64,000 nt of DNA from Synergistaceae bacterium (GTDB lineage Bacteria > Synergistota > Synergistia > Synergistales > Aminobacteriaceae): positions 41,253-105,252 of the forward strand of contig JAHDLC010000038.1 of NCBI GenBank assembly GCA_018436595.1. The letters are read 5' to 3'. The position numbers were made by a program, and so were the translations under genes. Positions within the stretch are counted from its first letter, which is position 1, and each line of letters begins with the position of its first letter. Shown piece after piece: positions 40,531 through 50,802 of this stretch. The notes below the pieces were generated by a model, which ran no database searches, was not told the origin of the DNA, and saw only the letters and a program-made list of their open reading frames with translations.

Positions 40531-41268
40531 ATGAAATATGTTCGCTTTTTCGTTTTCTTTGTTCTGCTGGCTCTCCTCGCCGTTTCCCCCCTGTTTGCCG
40601 AGGACTTGGAGCTCACCTCCGACAAGATGCGGTACGAGTCGGAAACGGGGGATTTCTGGGCCGACGGGAACGTGAAGGTCACCCGGGGTACCATCATGGC
40701 CACCTCCAAGACGGCGGACGGGAACATGAACCGGCAAATCTTCACCATGAAGGGCGGTGTCCACGTCTTCGGCTCCTGGCAGAAAGAGAAGGTGGACATG
40801 AAGGGCCAGACCCTCTCGGGCGTGTTCACCGAGCCCCAGGAATACATTTTCGACGGCGGGGTGAAGGGGTATTGGGGATCCCGTCAGGTTGACGCGGACA
40901 AGCTCAGGATGAAGGGCGACTACTTCTGGGGAACGAAACTCCGCCGGTACGCCGACACGAAGGAAGGATACGTTCTCGTCTGCGACGCCCTGGAGGGGAA
41001 GCTTGAGAACGGCGAAATATCCGAATTCACCGCTGCCGGGAACGTCTATTTTCTTTCCACCCCGAAGAAGGGTGATCCCACGGAGATCCGGGGGAGCAAG
41101 GCCGTCTATTCAAAGACGAGGGGAACCCTGGTGGTGTCCGGCGGCGTGACCGCCCTCCAGGCTGCCAGGTCCCTGAAATCGGAGACCCTGATATTCTTCC
41201 CCGACCGGAACCGGGTGGAGGCTTCGGGCAAGCCCAGGCTTATCTTCAAGATGGAAGGATCAAAATGA
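40531..41268 (+). CDS. lptA: LptA/OstA-like LPS transport protein
   Basis: 245 residues from the ATG at 40531 after GGGAGG. A signal peptide (FFVFFVLLALLAVSPLFA) is followed by repeated OstA-like beta strands (LELTSDKMRYESETGDFWAD, GNVKVTRGTIMATS, AAGNVYFLST, GSKAVYSKTRGTLVVSGGVT). LptA-type proteins bridge lipopolysaccharide from inner to outer membrane in the periplasm. It is longer than E. coli LptA. The next gene, overlapping by ATGA, is lptB. This pair implies an LPS-containing outer membrane. Confidence 0.85.
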   Translation: MKYVRFFVFFVLLALLAVSPLFAEDLELTSDKMRYESETGDFWADGNVKVTRGTIMATSKTADGNMNRQIFTMKGGVHVFGSWQKEKVDMKGQTLSGVFTEPQEYIFDGGVKGYWGSRQVDADKLRMKGDYFWGTKLRRYADTKEGYVLVCDALEGKLENGEISEFTAAGNVYFLSTPKKGDPTEIRGSKAVYSKTRGTLVVSGGVTALQAARSLKSETLIFFPDRNRVEASGKPRLIFKMEGSK

Positions 41269-41990
41269 GCAAGGCGATAGCCGCCCGGTCCCTCTGCAAG
41301 TCCTACAGGGGCCGCACGGTGGTTTCTGAAGTTGACCTCGACGTCCACATGGGCGAGATCGTCGGGCTGCTCGGTCCGAACGGTGCGGGAAAAACCACCA
41401 CATTCTACATGATCGTCGGGCTTGTCAAGCCCGATTCGGGAGCGGTCTCGATCAATTCCCGGGAACTGACGGCCCTGCCGGTCTACCGCAGGGCCCGTCT
41501 CGGCGTTGGCTATCTCCCCCAGGAGGCGTCCATCTTCCGGAACCTCACGGTGCGGGAGAACCTTGAGCTGGTCCTCCAGGAGAACCCTCCCCCCGAAGAA
41601 CCGGCCAGGAACATGGTGGACAGGCTGATAGAGGATTTCGGCCTCCAGAAGATCACCAACATCCCCGGATATTCCCTCAGCGGAGGGGAGCGCCGCCGGG
41701 TGGAGATCGCCCGGAGCCTTGCAATCCTGCCGGACTTTCTTCTTCTGGACGAGCCATTCAGCGGCATAGACCCCATCGCCGTCTACGACATCCAGCAGAT
41801 TATCCTCACCCTCCGGGGGAAGGGATTCGGCATCCTGCTGACGGACCACAACGTCAGGGATACCCTGGCCATCACGGACAGGGCCTACCTCATCCACCAG
41901 GGAAAAATCGTCATCGAGGGGCCTCCCCAGGACGTAGCGGAGAGCGAAGTGGCACGAAAGTTCTACCTGGGCGACCGGTTCTCCTGGTAG
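41265..41990 (+). CDS. lptB: LPS export ABC transporter ATPase
   Basis: 241 residues. Walker A GPNGAGKTTTFYMIVGL, Q-loop YLPQEASIFRNL, signature YSLSGGERRRVEIARSL and Walker B DFLLLDEPFSGIDPIAV; the closing LTDHNVRDTLAITDRAYLI is distinctive of LptB. It powers extraction of LPS from the inner membrane. It overlaps lptA by 4 bases; lptF and lptG are not in the window. Its 3' end overlaps the convergent protease gene by 28 bases. Confidence 0.94.
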   Translation: MSKAIAARSLCKSYRGRTVVSEVDLDVHMGEIVGLLGPNGAGKTTTFYMIVGLVKPDSGAVSINSRELTALPVYRRARLGVGYLPQEASIFRNLTVRENLELVLQENPPPEEPARNMVDRLIEDFGLQKITNIPGYSLSGGERRRVEIARSLAILPDFLLLDEPFSGIDPIAVYDIQQIILTLRGKGFGILLTDHNVRDTLAITDRAYLIHQGKIVIEGPPQDVAESEVARKFYLGDRFSW

Positions 41991-42433
41991 CGTTCCAGTT
42001 CACCGGTGCGCCCTTCGCGGATGGTCTTTGCCACGAACTGCACCGCCCGTGACACTTCCGGGGAGAGTCCTTCGCCGAAGCCTCTCTTTTCCGGCTGGAT
42101 CCCGATGACCTCGATTTCAACGCTTTTTTTCAGGGGTTCCAGGAGGAGGGACAGAGGGATGCCGTGGCTGCTGAAGGTAATGCCTCCAGTGTCCTCCAGG
42201 TTCATTCGGCGGATGGATCCGCCCGGAAGTCCCATGTCGGCGGCGTCGGCCACCATGAGGACCTGGGGCGGATTTTTACTGAGGGGTGCTATCCAGTTTT
42301 CCGGCGTGGTTTCGCAGTTCACCGGGACGACTCCTTCGGCCGGGAAGGCCTCCAGCTCCGAGAAAAGAGCGGGGCCGGCGCCGTCGTCCAGAAGGATGGG
42401 GCTTCCTATGCACCAGAGGATTGTTTTGTTCAC
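41963..42433 (-). CDS. Hydrogenase-maturation-type protease (M52-like)
   Basis: 156 residues from a GTG start. The N-terminal LWCIGSPILLDDGAGPALFS matches the GNxLxxDDGxG metal-site motif of hydrogenase maturation proteases, and VADAADMGLPGGSIRRM with TFSSHGIPLSLLLEPL supplies the later Asp and His. These enzymes cut the C-terminal tail of NiFe hydrogenase large subunits. No hydrogenase gene is in the window, so its target lies elsewhere. It is convergent with lptB and divergent from murJ. Confidence 0.82.
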   Translation of the reverse strand: MNKTILWCIGSPILLDDGAGPALFSELEAFPAEGVVPVNCETTPENWIAPLSKNPPQVLMVADAADMGLPGGSIRRMNLEDTGGITFSSHGIPLSLLLEPLKKSVEIEVIGIQPEKRGFGEGLSPEVSRAVQFVAKTIREGRTGELERYQENRSPR

Positions 42434-42499
42434 GTTTTTTCACGCTCCTTGCACGTCCGCCGGACGGAGTGCGGATCAAATACGGGGAGGCCGCTGACA

Positions 42500-44086
42500 G
42501 TGGCGAGATCGACTTCAACCATGGTGCGTCACGCCCTCTTCATGATGGCGGGAACGCTGGCGAGCAGGATACTCGGCCTGGTCCGGGAGATCGTCACCGC
42601 CGCGTGGTTCGGTGCCTCGGGGGTACTCGATGCCTTCAACGTGGCCTTCACTCTCGCGAACCTCGCCCGGCAGCTTCTCGCCGAGGGAGCCCTTTCCGCT
42701 TCCTTCGTTCCGGTCTTTTCCAGGGTCCTGGCCGACAGGGGACGAAAAGCGGCGGAAGGGCTTGCCCGACAGGCCTTTACCGTCCTCCTGGCGGCCACGG
42801 GCCTGGCCGTTCTTGCCGGTATCGTCCTGTCGCCTCTCCTGGTGGGCATTATGGCCCCGGGATTCGATCCTGTCAAAACCTCCCTTGCGGTGTCCCTCAC
42901 CCGGTGGATGTTTCCCTTCCTTATGTTTGTCTCCCTGGCGGCCCTCGCCATGGGAGTGCTGAACAGCATGGGGTCCTTCCTCGTGCCGGCCCTGGCACCG
43001 GCACTGAGCAACCTTGTCTACATCGCCCTGGTGCTCCTGGCCGCTTCCTCCTGGGGGGTGTGGGGCCTCGCGGCGGCCGTCCTCGCGGGGGGGGCGTGCC
43101 AGTTTGCCCTGCAGTGGGGCTGGACGGGAAAAATGGGGGTCTCCCTTCTTCCCGCAAAACCCGACCTCCGGGATCCGGACCTGCGGAGGATGCTCTCCCT
43201 GTTCCTTCCCTACGCCGCCGGGCTCTCCCTCAACCAGGTCAACCCCGTTCTCAGCAGGATGCTCGCCTCCTTTCTCCAGGAGGGGGCAATCTCGGTGCTG
43301 AACTATGCGAACCGGGTCATCCAGCTTCCCCTGGGGCTCTTCGTCATCGCCGTCTCCCAGGCGGTGCTTCCCCAGCTTTCCCGGTGCTCTTCGGACAGCG
43401 TGAACGAATTCCGGGAGATCATGAGGGATTCTCTGCGGTTTGCCCTGTTCGTGGTTCTCCCGGTCACTCTCGGGATGATCCTGGTCTCAAGGGAAATCGT
43501 CCACCTTCTTTTCTTCCGGGGTGCTTTCGGGACGTGGGCATGGGAAGGAACGGCCCGTTCGCTGGCCATGTATTCCGTCGGCCTTCCCGGTATGGCGTGC
43601 TCCACCGTGGTCATGAGGGGGCTCTACGCCCGCAGCCTTCCCAGGCAGGCCCTGTGGGTCACCCTGACGAGCGTGGCCGCCACGGCCCTGTTCTCCCTGA
43701 TCCTCATGAAACCCATGTCCTTCGGGGGGCTTGCCCTGGCCACCTCTCTCTCCTTCAGTCTTTCAGGGTGGGTTGGGGTGAGGCTGCTCTCCAGAAACCT
43801 CGGGACCGGCCTCGGGATCTTTTCCCTCTCCTGGGCCGGAAAAATGGCAGCCTCCCTGGCAGTGACCGCGGGGGTAGTCTTCGTGTACACTATTGGAATG
43901 CCCTATCCGGCGGAGGGAAGCCTTTCCCTCCGGGCGGCGTGGCTCGGAGGCATCTTCCTGGCGTCCTGCGCCGCCTATGGGGCGAGCACCGGATTACTGC
44001 GCTTCCAGGAATGGGGCTGGCTTCGGGGCGCCCTGTCCCGGAAAAAGAGTGACAGGGAAGCCAAACGATCTGACGGGGAGGAATGA
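42500..44086 (+). CDS. murJ: Lipid II flippase MurJ
   Basis: 528 residues from the GTG at 42500 (GGGGAGG at 9-base spacing); the frame extends upstream but without similarity. About 14 hydrophobic segments. MurJ landmarks: ALFMMAGTLASRILGLVREI, ARQLLAEGALSASFVPVFSR, ALAMGVLNSMGSFLVPALAP, NYANRVIQLPLGLFVIAVSQ, VHLLFFRGAF. It flips the peptidoglycan precursor lipid II across the inner membrane. It lies 3 bases before a small exported protein gene. Confidence 0.93.
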   Translation: MARSTSTMVRHALFMMAGTLASRILGLVREIVTAAWFGASGVLDAFNVAFTLANLARQLLAEGALSASFVPVFSRVLADRGRKAAEGLARQAFTVLLAATGLAVLAGIVLSPLLVGIMAPGFDPVKTSLAVSLTRWMFPFLMFVSLAALAMGVLNSMGSFLVPALAPALSNLVYIALVLLAASSWGVWGLAAAVLAGGACQFALQWGWTGKMGVSLLPAKPDLRDPDLRRMLSLFLPYAAGLSLNQVNPVLSRMLASFLQEGAISVLNYANRVIQLPLGLFVIAVSQAVLPQLSRCSSDSVNEFREIMRDSLRFALFVVLPVTLGMILVSREIVHLLFFRGAFGTWAWEGTARSLAMYSVGLPGMACSTVVMRGLYARSLPRQALWVTLTSVAATALFSLILMKPMSFGGLALATSLSFSLSGWVGVRLLSRNLGTGLGIFSLSWAGKMAASLAVTAGVVFVYTIGMPYPAEGSLSLRAAWLGGIFLASCAAYGASTGLLRFQEWGWLRGALSRKKSDREAKRSDGEE

Positions 44087-44089
44087 ACC

Positions 44090-44617
44090 ATGACGTTGAA
44101 AAAAATAGGAGCGCTCCTGCTTCTGCTGGTTTTCGCCGCCGCCGGTGCAGCAGGTGCGCAGGATACGGACCGCTTGCTGGAACAGCGGACCGCAAACCTG
44201 TGGTTTGAAGGGGAGGCCCTCGGTGACCTCATCATCGGGGCCAGGGCGCAGTTCGCCTTCATTTACGTGGACGGGAAGCTCGTCGATGCGGCATGGTCAG
44301 ATCCCATGGCCCCTGAGTGGCTGAAAAACAACACGAGTTTTTACGGAAGCAAGGAAACCAGGAAGAAAGCCATGTTCATCATCCGGGTTCGAACGGTGAG
44401 AAACCTCACCCTCGATCATTCCATGATTTCCATAGGCTCTCACGTACTCACTCCGGCGGATGTGCTCACCAACCGGCACTTCGTTCCCGTGGGGGAACTG
44501 CCCCCCGATCTGACGGCCGAATTTGCCGTGGCCGTTCCCGCTGCTTCGGTGAAGGGAAAGACAGTGCGTTTTGCCGTGGGGGACTATTCGATGGAAATGG
44601 AGCTGCCCAGGAGATGA
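44090..44617 (+). CDS. Exported protein of unknown function
   Basis: 175 residues with a good ribosome binding site (GGGGAGG). A signal peptide (LLLLLVFAAAGAAGAQ) is followed by a mostly beta soluble domain (LGDLIIGARAQFAFIYVDGK, NNTSFYGSKETRKKAMFIIR). I do not recognise the family. It lies between murJ and tsaD and overlaps tsaD by 4 bases, so it is co-transcribed with both. An envelope role is plausible only from context. Confidence 0.75.
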   Translation: MTLKKIGALLLLLVFAAAGAAGAQDTDRLLEQRTANLWFEGEALGDLIIGARAQFAFIYVDGKLVDAAWSDPMAPEWLKNNTSFYGSKETRKKAMFIIRVRTVRNLTLDHSMISIGSHVLTPADVLTNRHFVPVGELPPDLTAEFAVAVPAASVKGKTVRFAVGDYSMEMELPRR

Positions 44618-45639
44618 CTTCACCGGAGCGGGAACTCCTTACCCTCGGAATCGAGAGCAGCTGCGACGACTCCGCTGTGGCCCTTCTGCGGGGCGAAAGG
44701 GATGTGGTTGCCGAGCTGCTTTCGAGCCAGGTTGAGTCCCATGCCCCCTACGGAGGGGTTATTCCTGAATTTGCTGCGAGGATGCACCTCGAGGCCTTTC
44801 TTCCCCTTACCGAGGAGGTTCTCCGGAGGGCCGATGTCAGGGAGCCGGCGAAGGAGATCGGACTCATTGCCGTGACCGCCGGGCCGGGGCTCATGGGATC
44901 CCTCCTCGTGGGGGTCATGGCTGCCAAGGCCCTCTCCCTTGCCTGGAACGTGCCCCTCATCGCCGTGAACCACCTCGAAGGGCACATGTTCGCCAACGTT
45001 GTTTCCTTTCCGGAGCTTGCCCCCCCGTTCATCTGCATGATCGTCTCAGGAGGGCATACGGAGATTGTCCTGGCCGAGGATTTCGGAAAATATGTCTTCC
45101 TGGGGGGAACTCGGGATGACGCTGCCGGGGAGGCCTATGACAAAGTCGCCAAGGTTCTCGGTCTGCCTTATCCCGGGGGGCCCGTCATGGATCGTCTCGC
45201 CGCTTCAGGCAATCCGGGGGCTTTCGATTTTCCCGTCCCCATGCGGGGAAGTTCGGCGGGAATCGTGTTCAGCTTCAGCGGCCTCAAGACTGCGGCGGTG
45301 ACGGAAATCGGCCGCCTGAGGGCCCAAGGAAAACCCGTCCCTGTGGAGGATGTCTGCGCATCCTTCCAGAGGGCCGTGGTGGATTCCCTGGTGGGAAAGC
45401 TCGCCCTGGCAGTGAAGCAGACCGGGGTAAAAAACGTGGCCCTGTCGGGAGGGGTTGCCGCCAACAGCGCCCTGCGGGCTGCGCTGAAGGCCCAAAAAGG
45501 ATGGAACGTCTTTCTGCCTCCCGTGAACCGCTGCACCGACAATGCCGTGATGATAGCCGCCGCAGGCTGCAGCGCCTATCTGCGGGGGGTCCGGACGTCC
45601 ATCGATTTTGCTCCCGACCCATCGTGGGAGCTCTGGTGA
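44614..45639 (+). CDS. tsaD: tRNA threonylcarbamoyladenosine synthesis protein TsaD
   Basis: 341 residues from the ATG at 44614 (ATGA overlap with the previous gene). The Kae1/TsaD markers are clear: GIESSCDDSAVALL, YGGVIPEFAARMH, the metal-site NHLEGHMFAN, FICMIVSGGHTEIVLAED, GEAYDKVAKVLGLPYPGGP and VALSGGVAANSALR. With TsaB and TsaE it adds threonylcarbamoyl to A37 of ANN-decoding tRNAs. Universal and of normal length. Confidence 0.95.
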   Translation: MTSPERELLTLGIESSCDDSAVALLRGERDVVAELLSSQVESHAPYGGVIPEFAARMHLEAFLPLTEEVLRRADVREPAKEIGLIAVTAGPGLMGSLLVGVMAAKALSLAWNVPLIAVNHLEGHMFANVVSFPELAPPFICMIVSGGHTEIVLAEDFGKYVFLGGTRDDAAGEAYDKVAKVLGLPYPGGPVMDRLAASGNPGAFDFPVPMRGSSAGIVFSFSGLKTAAVTEIGRLRAQGKPVPVEDVCASFQRAVVDSLVGKLALAVKQTGVKNVALSGGVAANSALRAALKAQKGWNVFLPPVNRCTDNAVMIAAAGCSAYLRGVRTSIDFAPDPSWELW

Positions 45640-45734
45640 AGCATCTTTGAAGTGAAAAACTCGATAAATCGAAGTAAATAAGAAAAAAAACGAGATATTC
45701 CTCCATAATCTCCCATATTTCCACTCTACAGGTG

Positions 45735-45763
45735 TTGAGATTCCCCCCCTTCATCCGTAATAT
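45735..45763 (+). promoter_or_regulatory. Promoter of groES-groEL
   Basis: TTGAGA (45735-45740), 17 bases, TAATAT (45758-45763), placing the start of transcription within or just before the CIRCE element. Confidence 0.7.
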
Positions 45764-45776
45764 CTATTCCGGTCAT

Positions 45777-45803
45777 TTAGCACTCGACTCGAAGGAGTGC
45801 TAG
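45777..45803 (+). promoter_or_regulatory. CIRCE operator (HrcA-binding site)
   Basis: TTAGCACTC, nine bases, GAGTGCTAG: the classical inverted repeat with one mismatch at the last base. It lies 35 bases before groES, so the operon should be repressed by HrcA and induced by heat shock. hrcA is not in the window. Confidence 0.93.
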
Positions 45804-45838
45804 CATTTTGTAAAACATTCTTAGGAGGGATTTGTACC

Positions 45839-46129
45839 ATGAATCTGAAACCGCTTGGAGACAGGATCGTAGTCAAGGTCGTCAACCATGAGGAAAAGAC
45901 CAGGGGCGGCATCGTTCTTCCCGACACCGCCAAGGAAAAGCCCACCGAGGGCGAAGTCATCGCCGTCGGCACCGGCAAGGTTCTCGAGAACGGCCAGAAG
46001 CTTCCCCTTGAAGTGAAAGTCGGCGACAGGATCATCTTCAGCAAGTATGCCGGCACCGAAGTGAAGCTTGACGGCGATGAGTACGTCATTTTCAGCGAGC
46101 GGGACGTGCTCGCCATCATCGAGAAGTAG
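45839..46129 (+). CDS. groES: Co-chaperonin GroES
   Basis: 96 residues from the ATG at 45839 after AGGAGGG. Starts [20 protein letters not shown], with the mobile loop [20 protein letters not shown] and end [20 protein letters not shown]. It caps the GroEL ring. It is first in the heat-shock operon. Confidence 0.97.
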   Translation: MNLKPLGDRIVVKVVNHEEKTRGGIVLPDTAKEKPTEGEVIAVGTGKVLENGQKLPLEVKVGDRIIFSKYAGTEVKLDGDEYVIFSERDVLAIIEK

Positions 46130-46151
46130 TTCCATCTTCCAGAGGAGGTAG

Positions 46152-47789
<1,638 letters not shown>

Positions 47790-47828
47790 AATCCATCCCC
47801 CCGAGGGAATGAAGAAATGGTATAGTGA

Positions 47829-47858
47829 AGCCTCCCGGAGGAATCCGGGAGGCTTTTT
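47829..47858 (+). terminator. Terminator of groES-groEL
   Basis: An 11-bp stem (47829-47839 with 47844-47854), a GGAA loop and a run of five T. Confidence 0.85.
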
Positions 47859-47887
47859 CATTCTTTCACGGAAAGGATGTGGCGTTC

Positions 47888-49045
47888 ATGAAAGAACCGG
47901 GAACGGACGGCGAGGCCGGAATACCGGCACCCGGGGCGGACGGACAGGCTTTTCCCTTTTTCGGCGTTTTAGCGGCAGTGGCCTCCCTTGCCCTTGCCGT
48001 GGTCTTTCCGCTGATCAAGCCCCTCGCCTGGTCGGTGCTCCTTTCCTTTTCAGTCTATCCCCTGTTCGAAAAAATGAGGGAGGGGCCGTTCCGCAGGCGG
48101 TCCGACGGCTTTTCCGCCGCCGCTGCCACGGGGATGATCGTCCTGTTCGCCGTCATTCCCTGCATCTTTGTCCTCGTCCTGGCCCTGCGGGAAGGTGTAC
48201 GTCTCCACGGATTTGTCCTCGAAGTTCTGGCCGCCATGGAATCCACCGGTGAAGGGGCCCTGGCCACCCTCCTTCCCGAGTGGCTCGTGGAGCATATCCG
48301 CCCGTGGATGGTACGGTATCCGGCGATCCGGGGGTGGGTACGGGAGACGGCGGCCCGGGGCGCAGTGGAGGCGGTGTCGGCGGCGGGAGACGCGGCGCTG
48401 TTTCTCTACTACGTTTCCATCATCACCGTATCCTGCTTTTTTCTTCTCCGGGACGGAAAGTACATCGTCTCCTACCTGCGGGAAATCGTCCCCCTTCCCC
48501 CGGATCAGGCCGCGGGCTTTTTCGACCGGGGAAATCGGACGCTCCAGGCGGTGGTGTACGGTGTCCTGCTCACGGCTCTGGTGCAGGGGGCGGCTGGTGG
48601 ACTCGGGTGGCTCATCGCGGGCCTTCCCAACCCGGTGCTCTTCGGCGCCCTCATGACGTTTTTTGCCCTGATTCCCTTCCTCGGGACAGCTTTTGTCTGG
48701 CTTCCCGGTGGGGTTTACCTGCTGGCAGTTTCGGACTGGACCGGCGGCCTCATTCTGCTTGGATGGGGCGTTCTGGTGGTGGGAACCATCGGCCGGGTAT
48801 TGAAGGCCCTTTTCATTTCCGGCGGAGGAAAGATCCACTTCTTCGTGGTCTTCGTGGGCATCGTGGGCGGCCTTGCCGCCTGGGGAATCCTCGGTCTTTT
48901 CATCGGACCGCCCGTGATGAGCCTCTTTCTTTTTCTTCTTGAAAACTACAGGATCACGCGAAAGACCCGGATTCTGCACATGGAGGCCCATTCCGGAGCG
49001 GATCTGGCCTCTTCCGGTGCCGGGGTGTATGATCAGGAAAACTGA
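47888..49045 (+). CDS. AI-2E/PerM-family membrane permease, copy 1
   Basis: 385 residues from the ATG at 47888 after GGAAAGG. It has about seven to eight hydrophobic segments and the family's C-terminal signature: VVYGVLLTALVQGAAGGLGW, ALIPFLGTAFVWLPGGVYLL, LFISGGGKIHFFVVFVGIVG and LFIGPPVMSLFLFLLENY. Members export small molecules or act as Na+/H+ antiporters. A paralogue with the same layout is 3.3 kb away at 52334. It is probably read together with gmhA. Confidence 0.85.
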   Translation: MKEPGTDGEAGIPAPGADGQAFPFFGVLAAVASLALAVVFPLIKPLAWSVLLSFSVYPLFEKMREGPFRRRSDGFSAAAATGMIVLFAVIPCIFVLVLALREGVRLHGFVLEVLAAMESTGEGALATLLPEWLVEHIRPWMVRYPAIRGWVRETAARGAVEAVSAAGDAALFLYYVSIITVSCFFLLRDGKYIVSYLREIVPLPPDQAAGFFDRGNRTLQAVVYGVLLTALVQGAAGGLGWLIAGLPNPVLFGALMTFFALIPFLGTAFVWLPGGVYLLAVSDWTGGLILLGWGVLVVGTIGRVLKALFISGGGKIHFFVVFVGIVGGLAAWGILGLFIGPPVMSLFLFLLENYRITRKTRILHMEAHSGADLASSGAGVYDQEN

Positions 49046-49062
49046 CGTTCCCGGAGGAAGGC

Positions 49063-49710
49063 ATGAACGAACGGACCCGGAAGCTCGTTGACTGTTTTTT
49101 TGCTGAAAACACCGGCCTGGAACCTGTTAGGGATCAGGTGCTCGAGGCCGCCCATGTGCTGGTCCGCCGATTTTTGGAGGGCGGTACGCTTCTTGTCTGC
49201 GGCAACGGGGGAAGCTGTGCCGACAGTGACCATATCGTGGGGGAGCTCATGAAGGGCTTCCTTCTGAAGCGCCCCCTGCCGCCTGCGGAGAGGGAACTCT
49301 TCGGCTCCCTGTTCGGCCCGGAAGGCGCGGCTCTGGCGGATAAGCTCCAGGGAGCCCTGCCCGCCATATCCCTCTGCAGCCAGCAGGCCCTCGTGACGGC
49401 GGTGGCCAACGACGGCGATTACGGCCTCGTGTTTGCCCAGCAGGTCATGGGGTACGCCGGCCCGGGAGACGTGGTTCTGGGCATTTCCACGTCGGGGAAC
49501 GCCCGGAATGTGAAATGGGCCTTCATGGCGGCGAAGGCGAGGGGCGCCTTTTCCATGGCCCTTACCGGCGAAGGGGGAGGGGCGCTGAGGGATGCAGCGG
49601 ACCTGTGGATTCCCGTCCCGGACGGACGGACATTCAGGATCCAGGAGCTTCATGGGGCCGTCTATCATTTGCTCTGCGCCTTCGCTGAATCGGAGATGTT
49701 TCCGGAATGA
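49063..49710 (+). CDS. gmhA: Phosphoheptose isomerase-like SIS protein
   Basis: 215 residues with one SIS sugar-isomerase domain. CGNGGSCADSDHIVGELMKG and SLCSQQALVTAVANDGDYG match GmhA closely, and GISTSGNARNVKWAF binds the sugar phosphate. GmhA makes the heptose precursor for LPS inner core from sedoheptulose 7-phosphate. An insertion at about 66-100 (LLKRPLPPAERELFGSLFGP) also occurs in other anaerobes. It overlaps manA by 4 bases. Confidence 0.88.
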   Translation: MNERTRKLVDCFFAENTGLEPVRDQVLEAAHVLVRRFLEGGTLLVCGNGGSCADSDHIVGELMKGFLLKRPLPPAERELFGSLFGPEGAALADKLQGALPAISLCSQQALVTAVANDGDYGLVFAQQVMGYAGPGDVVLGISTSGNARNVKWAFMAAKARGAFSMALTGEGGGALRDAADLWIPVPDGRTFRIQELHGAVYHLLCAFAESEMFPE

Positions 49711-50693
49711 CGGACTTCCCGGCTCCTTTTCTGCTGCTGCCGGCATACAAGGACTACCTGTGGGGAGGGAACAGGCTGGCCTCCCTCTTCGGTAAGATGG
49801 GTGGGCCGGAACGGATCGCCGAGAGCTGGGAACTGTCGGCCCATCCCGACGGGAAATCGGTGATCGCCGGCGGGCCGTTCAGGGGGCAGACCCTGTCGGC
49901 CTTTCTGGAAAGCCATCCCGGAGCGGCAGGGACGGCAGTTCCCCCGGGAGAACCATTCCCGCTGCTCGTGAAGCTCATCGACGCCGCCGAAAACCTTTCG
50001 GTCCAGGTTCATCCCGGTGACGAATACGCCCGCCGGACGGAAGGGAACCGGGGCAAGACGGAGATGTGGTACGTCCTCCGGAGCGACCCCGGTGCTTTTC
50101 TTTACTGCGGTTTTTCCCTGCCGGTGACGAGGGGGGAAGTGGAAGAGCGGATCCGGGAGGGCACTCTGCCGGAGGTTCTCCGTTCCGTCCCCGTGGAGCC
50201 GGGAGACGTTTTCTTCATCCCTGCTGGAACGATCCACGCCATCGGGGAAGGTATCATCCTGGCGGAGGTCCAGGAGAGCTCCAACATCACGTACCGGGTC
50301 TTCGATTACGGCAGGGCCGGTGCGGACGGACGGCCCAGGCCCCTCCACATCGGGAAGGCCCTGGATGTCCTCCGCCTGGATGAAGGTTGCCCTCCGCCTC
50401 CTGGCGTGGAAATAGGGTTCCGTTCCGTTCCCGGAGGGGAGCTTCGTCTCCTGTGCTCCTGCCCATCCTTCACCTGCAGTGTGCTGGAACTGAACGGGCG
50501 TTTTTCGCAAAAAATGGGGGACGAGTTCTTCCTTTCCCTGCTCTGTCTCGACGGAAAAGCCCGTCTCTCATCGTCCGGAGGCGGACTCGGGATCGGCACT
50601 GGGGACAGCGCCTTCGTCCCCGCCGGACGGAGAGACATCCTCCTGGAAGGAACGGGAGAGTTTCTGCTGACATTCCCCGGCAGACCGGAGTAA
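49707..50693 (+). CDS. manA: Mannose-6-phosphate isomerase, class I
   Basis: 328 residues of type I phosphomannose isomerase, short form. Zinc-site motifs: LSVQVHPGDEYARRTEG, KTEMWYVL, and FIPAGTIHAIGEGIILAEVQ with ESSNITYRVFDYGR. It interconverts mannose 6-phosphate and fructose 6-phosphate, feeding GDP-sugar synthesis for surface polysaccharide. The ATG overlaps the gmhA stop, linking two surface-sugar enzymes. Confidence 0.9.
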   Translation: MTDFPAPFLLLPAYKDYLWGGNRLASLFGKMGGPERIAESWELSAHPDGKSVIAGGPFRGQTLSAFLESHPGAAGTAVPPGEPFPLLVKLIDAAENLSVQVHPGDEYARRTEGNRGKTEMWYVLRSDPGAFLYCGFSLPVTRGEVEERIREGTLPEVLRSVPVEPGDVFFIPAGTIHAIGEGIILAEVQESSNITYRVFDYGRAGADGRPRPLHIGKALDVLRLDEGCPPPPGVEIGFRSVPGGELRLLCSCPSFTCSVLELNGRFSQKMGDEFFLSLLCLDGKARLSSSGGGLGIGTGDSAFVPAGRRDILLEGTGEFLLTFPGRPE

Positions 50694-50802
50694 TGTTACT
50701 TGCCCGGAGACTCAGGTCAATGTTCTCTTCTGTGGAACGAAGAAGGGCTTTCTGATAAGATACCTGTGCTATACACCCCATTGATTCGGGAGGAATGGAT
50801 TT

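Noticed and set aside
42286..44052. 588-codon frame overlapping murJ in another phase
   Set aside because: Its product is Gly/Pro/Arg-rich shadow sequence, while the murJ frame has clear family motifs.
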